From Candidatus Methylomirabilota bacterium (GTDB taxonomy: Bacteria; Methylomirabilota; Methylomirabilia; Rokubacteriales; CSP1-6), in the NCBI GenBank assembly GCA_035315345.1, contig DATFYA010000215.1, forward strand, positions 1-64,000: a DNA stretch of 64,000 nt, in the 5' to 3' direction. Under the pieces are notes generated by a model. That model did no database searches. It was not told the origin of the DNA and saw only the letters and a program-made list of their open reading frames with translations. Position numbers and translations under genes: made by a program. Shown here piece by piece: positions 40,345-49,243 of this stretch. Position 1 is the stretch's first letter; the number at the start of each line of letters is the position of its first letter.

Positions 40345-41280
40345 ATGCGTCGCACCGGGATCGTCCTGGTGGTGGCCGTCGCGATGGTCGGCGTCGGCGT
40401 GCTCCTCGCGTCGGCCAAGGTCAACCCCTACATCTACTTCGCGGGCTACGTGATCCTCCAGTACGTGGTCATCGCGACGGCGTGGAACATCCTGGGCGGC
40501 TACGCGGGCTACGTGAACTTCGGCACTCCCGCCTTCTTCGCCCTCGGCGCCTACACCGCGGTGTTCCTCGTCCAGACCGTGCGCCCACCGCTGCCGCTGC
40601 TCATCCTGGCCGGCGGCCTGGTGTCGGCCCTGCTCGGGCTCGGCATCGGCTATCTCACCCTGCGCCTGCGCGGGGTGTTCTTCTCGATCGCGACCCTGGC
40701 CCTGGCCATCGTGCTGCAGACCGTCATCATCAACTGGGAGTTCGTGGGCGGCTCCCGGGGCCTCAGCGTCATCCGGCCGAGCGGTCCGCCCTTCGGCAAC
40801 TACGTCACCTTCCTCTTCACGGTGATGGTCGGGCTCGCGGTGGGCTCGGTGCTGGTGGCGCGCTTCATCGAGCGCTCCTGGATCGGCCGCGGCCTCGCCG
40901 CCCTGCGCGACAACGAGGAGGCGGCCGAGTGCATGGGGGTGCCGACCCTGCGCCTGAAGCTCTTCGCCACCACCGTGAGCGGCTTCCTCCTCGGGGTGGC
41001 GGGGGCGCCGTTCCCCTACTACGTGACGTTCGTCGAGCCCAACTCCGCCTTCGCCATCGACTACGCGGTGAACGCGCTGGCGATGCCGATGATCGGCGGC
41101 ACCACCAGCTGGGTGGGGCCGGTGATCGGCGCGGTGCTGCTCGGCTCCGCGCAGCAGCTCGCCACCGTGACCATCTCGTCGGAGATGAACCTCTTCATCG
41201 TGGGCGTGGTGCTGGTCGCCTTCGTGGTGCTCGCTCCCGAGGGCATTCTCGGCCTGGTGCGACGCCTGCGGGGCCGCTGA
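40345..41280 (+). CDS. branched-chain amino acid-type ABC permease, LivM-like
   Basis: This 311-residue permease has about eight hydrophobic segments. Family hallmarks are AWNILGGYAGYVNFGTPAFFALGAY near residue 45-70, LRLRGVFFSIATLALAIVLQ near 105, the coupling loop ALRDNEEAAECMGVPTLRLK near 188, and MIGGTTSWVGPVIGAVLLG near 250. It pairs with the LivH-like protein to make the channel. It starts at an ATG 48 bases after the previous stop and ends 3 bases before the ATPase. Confidence 0.94.
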   Translation: MRRTGIVLVVAVAMVGVGVLLASAKVNPYIYFAGYVILQYVVIATAWNILGGYAGYVNFGTPAFFALGAYTAVFLVQTVRPPLPLLILAGGLVSALLGLGIGYLTLRLRGVFFSIATLALAIVLQTVIINWEFVGGSRGLSVIRPSGPPFGNYVTFLFTVMVGLAVGSVLVARFIERSWIGRGLAALRDNEEAAECMGVPTLRLKLFATTVSGFLLGVAGAPFPYYVTFVEPNSAFAIDYAVNALAMPMIGGTTSWVGPVIGAVLLGSAQQLATVTISSEMNLFIVGVVLVAFVVLAPEGILGLVRRLRGR

Positions 41281-41283
41281 GCG

Positions 41284-42003
41284 ATGGCGGGCGCCGGGCT
41301 CGAGGTCTCTCATCTCACCAAGCGCTTCGGCGGCTTCATGGCGCTCCACGACGTCTCCATCCAGGTGAAGCCGGGCGAGCGCTTCGGGCTCATCGGGCCC
41401 AACGGGTCCGGCAAGACCACGCTCATCAACTGCGTGTCGGGCTCGCTGCCGGTGGACGGCGGCCGGATCGTCTACGACGGGCGCGAGATCACGGGCCTGC
41501 CCGCCCACCGGCGCACCCGGCTGGGCCTGGTGCGGAGCTTCCAGATCCCCAAGCCGTTCGGCAGCATGACGGTGCTGGAGAACCTGGACATCCCGCTCGA
41601 GTACGCGGCCCACGAGCGCGCCGAGGCGGCCGACGCCGACGCGATGGAGATCCTGCGCGCGATCGGGCTCGAGTCGAAGGCCCACCTGCGGCCGGCCGGG
41701 CTCACCCAGATCGAGATGCGCAAGCTCGAGCTGGCCCGCGCGATGGCGGCCCGTCCGCGGCTGCTCATCTCCGACGAGGCGATGGCCGGCCTGTCCCACG
41801 CGGAGGTGGACGACATCCTGGCCATCCTGTTCCGGCTGAACGAGCGGGGCATCACCATCATCATGATCGAGCACATCATGCGGGCGGTGATGCGCTTCTC
41901 CGAGCGCATCGTGGTGCTGGACGCGGGCGAGCGCATCGCGGAGGGCACCCCGGACGAGATCGTGCGCAACCCGGACGTGGAGAAGGCCTACCTTGGCGAG
42001 TAG
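41284..42003 (+). CDS. ABC transporter ATP-binding protein, LivG-like
   Basis: This 239-residue ATPase has Walker A GPNGSGKTT near residue 40, the Q-loop region RSFQIPKPFGSMTVLENLD near 90, a weak signature segment (GLTQIEMRKLELARAMA) in which LSGGQ is degenerate to LTQIE, Walker B LLISDEAMAGLS near 162, and the H-loop IEHIMRAVM. The degenerate signature and the SDE in place of LDE are notable, though the LivG group tolerates such changes. It overlaps the second ATPase by 11 bases. Confidence 0.92.
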   Translation: MAGAGLEVSHLTKRFGGFMALHDVSIQVKPGERFGLIGPNGSGKTTLINCVSGSLPVDGGRIVYDGREITGLPAHRRTRLGLVRSFQIPKPFGSMTVLENLDIPLEYAAHERAEAADADAMEILRAIGLESKAHLRPAGLTQIEMRKLELARAMAARPRLLISDEAMAGLSHAEVDDILAILFRLNERGITIIMIEHIMRAVMRFSERIVVLDAGERIAEGTPDEIVRNPDVEKAYLGE

Positions 42004-42724
42004 GATCGTGGTGCGCAACGTCGACGCCGGCTACGGCGCGGTGCGCGTCCTGCACGGCGTCTCCATCGAGGTGCGCGAGGGCGAGACCGTCGCGCTCCTG
42101 GGCACCAACGGCAACGGCAAGAGCACGCTGATCAAGTGCCTGATGGGCATGGTCACGCCCGAGGCCGGCGAGATCTTCCTGGAATCCGACGGACAACGCA
42201 TCGCGCTCGCCGGGAAATCCACCGAGGAGATCGTGGCCCTGGGCATCGCCCTGGTGCCCGAGGGCCGCCGACTGTTCCCCAAGCTGTCGGTGGAGGAGAA
42301 CCTCCTGCTCGGCGCCTACCGGACCGGCGCGCGCGCCGACATCGCGGCCAACCTGGCCTACGCCTTCGAGGCCTTCCCGGTGCTGGCCGCACGGCGTCGT
42401 CAGCTCGCGGGCAGCATGAGCGGCGGCGAGCAGCAGATGCTGGCGGTCGCGCGCGCCCTGATGTCCTCGCCGCGCATCCTCCTCGTCGACGAGCCGTCGG
42501 TGGGGCTGGCGCCGATCCTGGTGAGCCGGGTGATCGCCAAGATCCGCGAGCTGAAGGAGCGCCGCCAGCTCACCGTGCTGATGGCCGAGCAGAACTTCAA
42601 CCAGGCCACCAAGATCGCCGACCGCGGTTACATCATCGTGCACGGCCGCATCGAGTTCGAGGGCCGCAGCACGCGCGAGCTGCGCGAGAACGAGCTGGTC
42701 AAGAAGTACTACCTGGGCGTCTGA
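41993..42724 (+). CDS. ABC transporter ATP-binding protein, LivF-like
   Basis: This ATPase of 243 residues has Walker A LGTNGNGKSTLI near residue 38, VPEGRRLFPKLSVEENLLLGAYR near 88 (the LivF hallmark), the signature GSMSGGEQQMLAVARALM near 140, and Walker B ILLVDEPSVGLAP near 160. The TTG at 41993 gives an 11-base overlap with the LivG-like gene; a GTG at 42008 is an alternative start. With the preceding four genes it completes a full HAAT importer. Confidence 0.93.
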   Translation: MASRIVVRNVDAGYGAVRVLHGVSIEVREGETVALLGTNGNGKSTLIKCLMGMVTPEAGEIFLESDGQRIALAGKSTEEIVALGIALVPEGRRLFPKLSVEENLLLGAYRTGARADIAANLAYAFEAFPVLAARRRQLAGSMSGGEQQMLAVARALMSSPRILLVDEPSVGLAPILVSRVIAKIRELKERRQLTVLMAEQNFNQATKIADRGYIIVHGRIEFEGRSTRELRENELVKKYYLGV

Positions 42725-42733
42725 GGCGGCGGC

Positions 42734-43357
42734 ATGGTGGCCACCGCGGACTCGGTCATCGTCGGCGCCGGCATCATGGGCGCCAGCACCGCCTACCACC
42801 TGGCGCGTCGCGGCTACGGCCGGATCGTCGTGCTGGAGCGCGGCGCGGTCTGCTCCGGCTCGACCGCGCTGGCCTCCGGCGGCATCCGTCACCAGTACGC
42901 CAACCGCATCGGGATCGAGCTGACCCGGCAGAGCATCCGGGTCTACAGCGCGGCCTTACAGCGCGCCCTGGGCGTCGACACGCGGGTGCTGGCGCCGGAC
43001 GACGTGCGCGCCCTCTGCCCGTATCTCTGGACCGGCGACCTGGCCTCCGCGACCTACTCGCCCCGCGACGGTTTCGCCGATCCGTACCTGGTCACCACCG
43101 CGATCGCCGCGCGCGCTCGCGATCTCGGGGTGGTGATCGAGCCGGATCGCGAGGTGACCGGGTTCACGCGCGGGCGCCGCGGCGCCACCGTGATCGCCGG
43201 CTTCAGCGGTCACGGCTTCATGCACGGCCCCATCGCCGGGCAGCTGATGGCCGAGCTGGTGGCGGATCGACGAGCCCACACCGTGGACATCGCCCCCCTC
43301 GATCTCGACCGCTTTCGCCGTGGGGAGACCCCGGTCGAGGTGATGACGTTCGTCTAG
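42734..43357 (+). CDS. FAD-dependent amine/amino-acid oxidase (DAO family), internally deleted
   Basis: This 207-residue protein starts like a sarcosine- or glycine-oxidase: VIVGAGIMGASTAYHLARRG (residues 8-27, GxGxxG), VVLERGAVCSGSTALASGGI near 32-50 and the GFADPYLVTTAIAARARDLG segment near 115. It then jumps at about residue 150 from REVTGFTRGRRG to VIAGFSGHGFMHGPIAGQLM, which normally lies near the C-terminus of a protein of 370-400 residues. About 150-200 residues, including most of the substrate domain, are missing without a frameshift. It may be a decaying gene. It belongs to the Liv-like operon, 9 bases after the ATPase. Confidence 0.85.
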   Translation: MVATADSVIVGAGIMGASTAYHLARRGYGRIVVLERGAVCSGSTALASGGIRHQYANRIGIELTRQSIRVYSAALQRALGVDTRVLAPDDVRALCPYLWTGDLASATYSPRDGFADPYLVTTAIAARARDLGVVIEPDREVTGFTRGRRGATVIAGFSGHGFMHGPIAGQLMAELVADRRAHTVDIAPLDLDRFRRGETPVEVMTFV

Positions 43358-43412
43358 ACCCGGAGAAGACCCTCCATGTGCACCGTCTCGAGTGTTCGGT
43401 GACCCGCGGCCG

Positions 43413-44540
43413 ATGACCCTGCGCCTGGCCGCGGCCTGCCTGCTGGGATGGGCGGCCACCACCAACTACACCAATCACGCCGCGATCATCCCGCTGCTCA
43501 TGACCGAGCTCGGCTTCGGGCCGGTGCAGGCCGGCGTGCTGTCCATGGTCTTCTTCGTGACCCTCGGGGTCTCGTGCGTTCCCGCCGGCCTGCTGAGCGA
43601 TCGCTTCGGTCCCACCGGAGTGGGCACCGCGGGCATCGTGGCGGTGTTCGCGAGCAATCTCGCGCTCGGATACGCGCGGCACTTCCCCGATCTGCTCGCG
43701 ATCAAGGTGGTGGGCGGCCTCGGCTGCGGTCTCGCGTTCGTGGCGGGCATGCGCTACGCGGCCCTGGTGGTGCCGCCCGCGCGCGTCCACCGCGCCCTCG
43801 GCATCTACGGCGGCCTGGTGCAGCTCGGCGGGGGCACGGCGCTCTACCTGATCCCGCTGCTCACGAGCCTCGTGGGCTGGCGCCGCGCGTTCATCGTGTC
43901 GTCGGGGCTGATCGCGCTGTCCACCCTCGCCTGGCTCGCGCTCGCCCCGCGCGTGCGCCCCGCGCAGGCGGCCGCCCCGCTCGCCGAGGCCGCGCGCAGC
44001 CGGACGGTGTGGACGCTCGGCCTCGTCCACACCGCCACCTTCGGGCTCGCGGTGCTGGTCGGGATCTGGATCACCACGTTCCTGGTCCACGACTTCGGCC
44101 TGTCGCTGGTCAGCGCGGGCGCGGCCGGCTCGGCCATCCTCGCCCTGGGCGTGATCTCGCGCCCGCTCGGCGGATGGCTGATCGACCGGGGCGTGGTGAG
44201 CGCGCGCCTCGTCATGAGGCTGACCGTGCTCGGCGGCGCGATCGGTCTGGCCGTGCTCGCCTGGCCGGGCCGGCCGCTGACGGTGGCCGCCCTCGCCATC
44301 TGTGCTCTGGGCGTCGCCTTCAATGCGCCCTACGCCGCGGTGATGAACACCACCGGGGCGGTGCTGCCGCGGGCGCCCGGCGCCGCGGTCGGCCTGGTCA
44401 GCGGTCTCGGGGTGATCGCCATCGCGGTCGGCGCCCCGGTGGTGGGCGCGCTCTTCGGCTCGACCGGCAGCTTCACGGCGCCGTTCGCCGCGCTGGCCGC
44501 GTTCTCGCTGGTGGTGTTCTGGGCGCTCTTCTCGCTCTGA
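43413..44540 (+). CDS. MFS transporter
   Basis: This 375-residue protein has about 12 membrane helices. It opens AACLLGWAATTNYTNHAAIIP and shows the MFS loop SDRFGPTGVGTAG near residue 65. The region GLGCGLAFVAGMRYAALVVP near 105 is typical of the nitrate/nitrite- or sugar-type branches, without more precision. The ATG at 43413 was chosen over a TTG/GTG-type extension at 43392. It may be the last gene of the Liv-like operon. It converges with the sugar ABC permease gene across 49 GC-rich bases. Confidence 0.9.
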   Translation: MTLRLAAACLLGWAATTNYTNHAAIIPLLMTELGFGPVQAGVLSMVFFVTLGVSCVPAGLLSDRFGPTGVGTAGIVAVFASNLALGYARHFPDLLAIKVVGGLGCGLAFVAGMRYAALVVPPARVHRALGIYGGLVQLGGGTALYLIPLLTSLVGWRRAFIVSSGLIALSTLAWLALAPRVRPAQAAAPLAEAARSRTVWTLGLVHTATFGLAVLVGIWITTFLVHDFGLSLVSAGAAGSAILALGVISRPLGGWLIDRGVVSARLVMRLTVLGGAIGLAVLAWPGRPLTVAALAICALGVAFNAPYAAVMNTTGAVLPRAPGAAVGLVSGLGVIAIAVGAPVVGALFGSTGSFTAPFAALAAFSLVVFWALFSL

Positions 44541-44589
44541 CCGCGGCGGCGGGCATCCGAGCGCGGACGCGCGCGGGCGCGGGGCGCGC

Positions 44590-45405
44590 TCAGCCCTTGA
44601 CCCCGCCCGAGCCCCAGCCCTGCACGAGGTAGCGCTGCACCGCCGCGAAGAAGCACACGGTGGGCACCGTGATCATCACCCCGGCGGCCATGATCATCCC
44701 CCAGTCCACGATGGTGGCGTTGAAGAGGTCGTTGACGCCCACCGGGAGCGTCTTCAGCTCCTCGGAGGTGATCAGCACCAGCGCGAAGAGAAAATCGTTC
44801 CACGCCAGGATGAACGTGAAGATCGCGGCCGCGATGAGCCCGGGCAGGGCGAGCGGCAGCACCACGTACCACACGGTGCGCCCGCGGCCGGCCCCGTCGA
44901 CCAGGGCCGCCTCCTCCAGGTCGAGCGGGATCGACTGGAAGAAGGCGCGGAGCACCCAGAGGCAGAAGGGCAGGCAGAAGGTGGTGTAGGAGAGCACCAG
45001 GGCCAGGTGGGTGTTCACGATCCCGAGCTGCTTCACCAGGATGTAGAACGGGATGATGATCATGATCGGCGCGAACATGTAGGTCAACAGAATCAGCCCG
45101 GCCACCGTGTCGCGCCCGCGGAAGCGATAGCGGGTGAGCGCGTAGGCGCCGAGCGAGGACACCGCGAGGGTCAGGAGGACGGTGGCTCCGGCCACCGCCA
45201 CGCTGTTGCGGAAGAACACGAGGAAGCTGGTGTCCGCGAAGAGGCGCCGGAAGTTCTCCAGGGTGGGATGCAGCGGCACGAAGCGCGGCGTCGCGAAGAT
45301 CTCGCCGGAGGGCTTGAGCGCGGTCGAGAGCATCCAGAAGAGCGGGAAGGCCGCGGCCAGCAGCAGCACCAGGCCCGCCCCGTACAGCGCCCCCGTGCGT
45401 CTCAC
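44590..45405 (-). CDS. carbohydrate ABC transporter permease, MalG/UgpE-like
   Basis: This 271-residue permease of the CUT1 type has six helices. Visible marks are FPLFWMLSTALKPSGEIFATP near residue 18-38, FFRNSVAVAGATVLLTLAVS near 65, the EAA loop EEAALVDGAGRGRTVWYVVLPLALPG near 175-200, and the C-terminal QRYLVQGWGSGGVKG characteristic of MalG-like proteins. The GTG start forms a GTGA overlap with the preceding permease. The import system lacks its ATPase here. Confidence 0.94.
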   Translation of the reverse strand: MRRTGALYGAGLVLLLAAAFPLFWMLSTALKPSGEIFATPRFVPLHPTLENFRRLFADTSFLVFFRNSVAVAGATVLLTLAVSSLGAYALTRYRFRGRDTVAGLILLTYMFAPIMIIIPFYILVKQLGIVNTHLALVLSYTTFCLPFCLWVLRAFFQSIPLDLEEAALVDGAGRGRTVWYVVLPLALPGLIAAAIFTFILAWNDFLFALVLITSEELKTLPVGVNDLFNATIVDWGMIMAAGVMITVPTVCFFAAVQRYLVQGWGSGGVKG

Positions 45406-46277
45406 GAGAAGACCTCCTCGCTGCGGAACATGCGGAAGTACACCGCGGTGGCCACCAGCAGCATCGCGAACATGATCACGGCCAGCGCCGCCCCCATGCC
45501 GGCCTGCAGGTAGGTGAAGCTGCGCGCGTAGGCGTACACCGGCAGGGTGCGGATGTAACGGCTCACCCCGCCGTCGCCGGCGAGGAGCCACACCGTGTCG
45601 AACTTGGTGAACATCCAGATGCTGCGCAGGAGCACGATGACGAAGAGCACGCTCGCGGTCTGGGGCAGGGTCACGTGGAGAAATCGCCGCCACGCGGAGG
45701 CCCCGTCCACCGTCGCGGCCTCGTACAGCTCGGGGGCGATCGTCTGGAGCCGCGCCAGGTAGGTCACCACCACGAACGGGAAGAACTGCCACACGCTGGT
45801 GACGATCAACGCGGTCATGATGTAGTCGGGCCCGAGCCACGCCACCGGAGCCCGCACCGCGCCCGCGCTGACCAGGAGATAGTTGACGAGGCCGTAGGAA
45901 TCGTTGAGCAGCCACTTCCAGAGGATCACCGCCACGATGGTGGGGATCATGTACGGGAACAGGACGACGCCCCGCAGGAGGTTGCGGCCGCGAAAGGCCT
46001 CGTTCAAGAGGAGCGCGGCCGGCACGCCGACGCCCAGCTGCAAGACCATGGTCGCGCCCGCGTAGACGCTGCCGTAGTAGAAGCTGGTCCAGAACTCGGG
46101 GTCGTGGGCGAAGTAGCGATAGTGCTGGAGGCCGACGAAGGTCTGCACCGGCATGAAGGCGTGCTTGTCGAACAGGCTCAGCCAGATGTTGTAGAGGACG
46201 GGGAAGACCACCAGCCCGCCCAGCAGCAGCACCGACGGGGCGAGGAGGAGCCAGCCGACGACGGCGCTCTGCCTCAC
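45402..46277 (-). CDS. carbohydrate ABC transporter permease, MalF/UgpA-like
   Basis: This protein of 291 residues is the other CUT1 membrane subunit. It opens WLLLAPSVLLLGGLVVFPVLYNIWLSLFDK, has FVGLQHYRYFAHDPEFWTSF near residue 43, and the EAA loop YEAATVDGASAWRRFLHVTLPQ near 185-205. The GTG start at 46277 lies 22 bases after the binding-protein stop. It forms a hetero-pair with the MalG-like permease. The sugar or polyol carried is not evident. Confidence 0.94.
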   Translation of the reverse strand: MRQSAVVGWLLLAPSVLLLGGLVVFPVLYNIWLSLFDKHAFMPVQTFVGLQHYRYFAHDPEFWTSFYYGSVYAGATMVLQLGVGVPAALLLNEAFRGRNLLRGVVLFPYMIPTIVAVILWKWLLNDSYGLVNYLLVSAGAVRAPVAWLGPDYIMTALIVTSVWQFFPFVVVTYLARLQTIAPELYEAATVDGASAWRRFLHVTLPQTASVLFVIVLLRSIWMFTKFDTVWLLAGDGGVSRYIRTLPVYAYARSFTYLQAGMGAALAVIMFAMLLVATAVYFRMFRSEEVFS

Positions 46278-46299
46278 TCGCCCCGCCCGGGACCCGCGG

Positions 46300-47679
46300 T
46301 TACGACCAGCGCTTGTGACCGAGCTGGGTGAGCAGCTCCTCGGCGCGCTTCTGGGCGCGGTCGGCCTCCGCCTTCGGATTCTTGCCGCCCACCATGACCT
46401 CCACCACCATGTCGGCCACGATGCTCGAGCCGTCCAGCTCGGCCAGGAAGGGCAGGAGGTTGTCCTCGGGCCGCGTGAAGCCGAGCGGCAGGAACCGGTT
46501 GCCCTTGAGTCCGGTGAGCACCACCTCGTGCCACGCCTTCCACTTCTTGATCCGCTCGTTGGCCAGATAGGCCGGGTCGTTCAGCATCGAGCTGAAGATC
46601 GGAGTGAGGTGGATCGGCACCGAGTGGCAGTACTGCATGTAGTAGTCCTTCTTGTAGAAGAGGCGCAGGAACTCGAGCGCTTCGTTGGGGTACTTGGACT
46701 GGCTGAACACCGCCCAGTTCTCCCCGTCCAGCGCCGACATGCCGATCTTGCCGGACGGCCCGTGCGGCCGCAGCAAGGGCATGAAGTGCTCGGGGTCGCG
46801 CATGTTCTCGGGGGCGTACTTCTCGATGTAGCCGATGGCCCGCGCGCCCGAGAGATAGCTCATCGCGATCTTGCCGGTGGCGAGCGCGGCCTGGGTGTCG
46901 AGATACTTCTGTCCCGACCAGCCCTGGGACTGGAACTTGTTCAGCTTCTGGAGGTAGTCGAGGATCTCGAGCATCGACTTGCTGTTGAGCTGCGGGCGCC
47001 AGGTCTTGGCGTCCACCCACGAGCCGCCGTTGCCGGCCAGCCACTCCGCCGGGTGCACGAAGCCCATGTACAGCTTCTCCCCCGGCATCTGGAAGGCGTA
47101 GCGCCCGTCCTCGGTCAGGGCCGCGCACAGGCTCAGCATGTCGGCGTACGTCTCGGGCGCCTTGATGCCCTTCTTCACCCGGAGATCGCGCCGCTCGCAG
47201 AAGTAGGTCGCGCCCATCGCGTGGGTGATGCCGTAGTACTTGCCGTCGAAGAACTGCAGCTTGCGGGTGGCCTCGTGGATGTCGCTCTCGCCCACCGACC
47301 GGATCAGCTCGTCCATGGGCCGCAGCAGGTTCTTGGTGTAGAGCGACGCGGTCATGAACGGGTTGAGATGCGTGAGATCGGGCGGGCTGCCCGCCGCGAG
47401 GGCCGCGAGCAGCTTGGTGTTGAGATCGCCCCAGCCCAGCGCCTGCTGCTTGACCTTGAAGCCGGGGAACTTCTTCTCGAACTCGGCGATCGAGGTGTCC
47501 TGGATGACCTTGACCGTCTGCGGCTCGACCTCGGTGTGCCAGACCTGCAGCTCGCGCACCTGCTGGCCGATCACCGCGGGCGCCCGGCCGAAGGTGGCCA
47601 CGCCGGCGGCCACGCCGGCGCCGGCCAGGAAGCGACGACGGGAGACGCGAGACGACGGTGCGGGCGTGTGGTGGGGCAT
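46300..47679 (-). CDS. extracellular sugar-binding protein with Tat signal
   Basis: This 459-residue solute-binding protein (SBP_bac_1/8 type) starts MPHHTPAPSSRVSRRRFLAG, a twin-arginine signal (SRRRFL) followed by a hydrophobic Ala/Gly-rich stretch. The mature protein has IAEFEKKFPGFKVKQQALGW near residue 65, LLAALAAGSPPDLTHLNPF near 90, and WAVFSQSKYPNEALEFLRLF near 320, typical of CUT1 receptors. Export in folded form is unusual but known for this family. AAGGAG precedes the ATG. It is first in an operon with the two permeases. Confidence 0.93.
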   Translation of the reverse strand: MPHHTPAPSSRVSRRRFLAGAGVAAGVATFGRAPAVIGQQVRELQVWHTEVEPQTVKVIQDTSIAEFEKKFPGFKVKQQALGWGDLNTKLLAALAAGSPPDLTHLNPFMTASLYTKNLLRPMDELIRSVGESDIHEATRKLQFFDGKYYGITHAMGATYFCERRDLRVKKGIKAPETYADMLSLCAALTEDGRYAFQMPGEKLYMGFVHPAEWLAGNGGSWVDAKTWRPQLNSKSMLEILDYLQKLNKFQSQGWSGQKYLDTQAALATGKIAMSYLSGARAIGYIEKYAPENMRDPEHFMPLLRPHGPSGKIGMSALDGENWAVFSQSKYPNEALEFLRLFYKKDYYMQYCHSVPIHLTPIFSSMLNDPAYLANERIKKWKAWHEVVLTGLKGNRFLPLGFTRPEDNLLPFLAELDGSSIVADMVVEVMVGGKNPKAEADRAQKRAEELLTQLGHKRWS

Positions 47680-47764
47680 GAGCGCCACTCCTTCCGTGAT
47701 GCCTTCGTTCGGTAGTGCTTCGTTGGCCGTCCGAAAGTGGTCGGTTCTCGCCGCGACGCTGCCG

Positions 47765-47792
47765 AGTCTACTCGGCCCGGGTGGGGTGTCAA
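47765..47792 (-). promoter_or_regulatory. sigma70-type promoter for the sugar ABC operon
   Basis: On the minus strand TTGACA (47787-47792) and TAGACT (47765-47770) are 16 bases apart. The leader to the ATG at 47679 would be about 80 bases. Confidence 0.65.
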
Positions 47793-47905
47793 GGCGGCCG
47801 GTCCGGCCGGCAGGGAGAAGGCAGCGGCGCGCGCGGGCTACGAGGCGAGCGACGAGGAGCGGTCGCGGTCGCTGCTGCGACCGCCCCTCGCCGTCACCCC
47901 GCCGC

Positions 47906-48952
47906 TCAGCCCCGTGCTTCGAAGACGAGGTTGAACGGCGTCTCGGCGGCGCGCCGGAACCGCGTGAAGCCGGCCTCGGTGGCGACGTTCCGGAGGCGGG
48001 TCTCCCCGGCCTGGGCGCCGAGCGCGGCCCCGACGGGCTGGGACAGGGAGTTCGGCGTGCAGAGCATCGTGGAGGCCGCGTAGTACATGCGGCCGACCGG
48101 GTTGAGATTGTCCTCCAGCCGGTCGTGCGCGAACGGCTCGACGAGGAGCCAGGTGCCGCCGGGCGCGAGCGACCGGCGGACGTGGCGCGCGATCCCGACC
48201 GGATCGCCCATGTCGTGCAGCGAGTCGAAGAACGCCACCAGGTCGTAGCCGGCGGCCGCATAGTCGGTGGCGCCCGCCACCTCGAAGGTCACGCGGTTGT
48301 CGACGCCGGCGCGCCGCGCGGCCTCGCGCGCCCGATCGATCGACGCGCGGTGGTAGTCGAAGCCGACGAAGCGCGACCGCGGGTAGGCCCGCGCCATCAG
48401 GATGGTGGAGGCGCCGTGCCCGCAGCCGACGTCGGCGACCAGCCCGCCGTACTCGAGCTTCAGCCCGACGCCCTCGAGGGCGGGGATCCAGCGCGAGACG
48501 AGATTGGCGGTGTAGCCGGGACGGAAGAACCGCTCGGTGCCCTCGAAGAGCGCGGGGTCGTGCTCGTGCCAGCCCAGGCCCTCGCCGGTCTGGAACAGCT
48601 CGGTGATCCGCGCGCCCGACTTCACCGCGGCCTGGGCCAGCAGGAACGCCCCGGGGAGATCGGCGTCGAGGAGGGCCATCGCCTGCTCGTCCGAGAGCGA
48701 GAACTCCTGGGTGGCCCGCTCGTAGCTGACGTAGCCGCCGGCGGCCATCGCGGCGAGCCACTCCCGCACGTACCGCTCGTGCGTGCTCGTGTGCTTGGCC
48801 AGGTCCGCCGAGGTGACCGGCCCGATGTCGTGCAGCGCGCGGAAGAGGCCGAGCTGGTCGCCGGTGACCACCAGCGCGGCGTGGAAGTTCGCGCCGATGT
48901 CGACCACTGCGCGGCCGAGGAGCGCGTCGAGCTTCGCCTGATCGATCGCCAT
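47906..48952 (-). CDS. class I SAM-dependent methyltransferase with N-terminal winged helix
   Basis: This 348-residue protein combines an N-terminal winged-helix part (QLGLFRALHDIGPVTSADLAKHTSTHERYVREWLAAMA in two overlapping helices, residues 34-70) with a Rossmann methyltransferase: LVADVGCGHGASTILMARAYP near 170 (motif I), VGFDYHRASIDRAR near 192, and DLVAFFDSLHDMGDP near 235. This layout is that of the Rv2258c-like group. GGAGGTG precedes the ATG. An immense open frame extends upstream on this strand, but it is the shadow of other genes. The substrate is unknown. Confidence 0.9.
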   Translation of the reverse strand: MAIDQAKLDALLGRAVVDIGANFHAALVVTGDQLGLFRALHDIGPVTSADLAKHTSTHERYVREWLAAMAAGGYVSYERATQEFSLSDEQAMALLDADLPGAFLLAQAAVKSGARITELFQTGEGLGWHEHDPALFEGTERFFRPGYTANLVSRWIPALEGVGLKLEYGGLVADVGCGHGASTILMARAYPRSRFVGFDYHRASIDRAREAARRAGVDNRVTFEVAGATDYAAAGYDLVAFFDSLHDMGDPVGIARHVRRSLAPGGTWLLVEPFAHDRLEDNLNPVGRMYYAASTMLCTPNSLSQPVGAALGAQAGETRLRNVATEAGFTRFRRAAETPFNLVFEARG

Positions 48953-49243
48953 GGGCACCTCCGAGGCTGGAGAGGATGCTGAGCCGGGCCGCCGCTCGTC
49001 CCACCGAGCGGCGCGGCTACCATTCCACAGAGCATCCGCGATGCCAGCGCGGCCGCTTCCACCAGGACGCGCGTTTGCGCCGGACGGTGGCGGGCCGGCG
49101 CACGGCATCATGCCCGGCTCGGGCGGGCGCGAGTCCGATCCGACCCGAGGCGCGAGGGACGGCGCGGGTTGTCTCTGTAGGCACAGCCGCACCTCGTCGC
49201 TCTTGACACGCCAGGGGTTTGGCCGGATCGTCGGGCGCACTGC
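48953..49243. other. 291-bp intergenic region between divergent genes
   Basis: I see no gene here. A short hairpin, GCCGCTCG/CGAGCGGC, is found near 48990-49012. TTGACA at 49203-49208, with a poor GATCGT 17 bases later, is a candidate promoter for the DUF1345 gene at 49244, which has no Shine-Dalgarno sequence. The rest is GC-rich without repeats. Confidence 0.5.

Noticed and set aside
41284-42003. Inactive LivG-like ATPase because the LSGGQ motif is degenerate
   Set aside because: Walker A and the H-loop are intact, and in a heteromeric LivFG pair a weak signature on one subunit is tolerated in known relatives.
48953-49243. A small gene or RNA in the longest intergenic gap
   Set aside because: No frame with a ribosome-binding site or recognisable product, and only a short GC hairpin.
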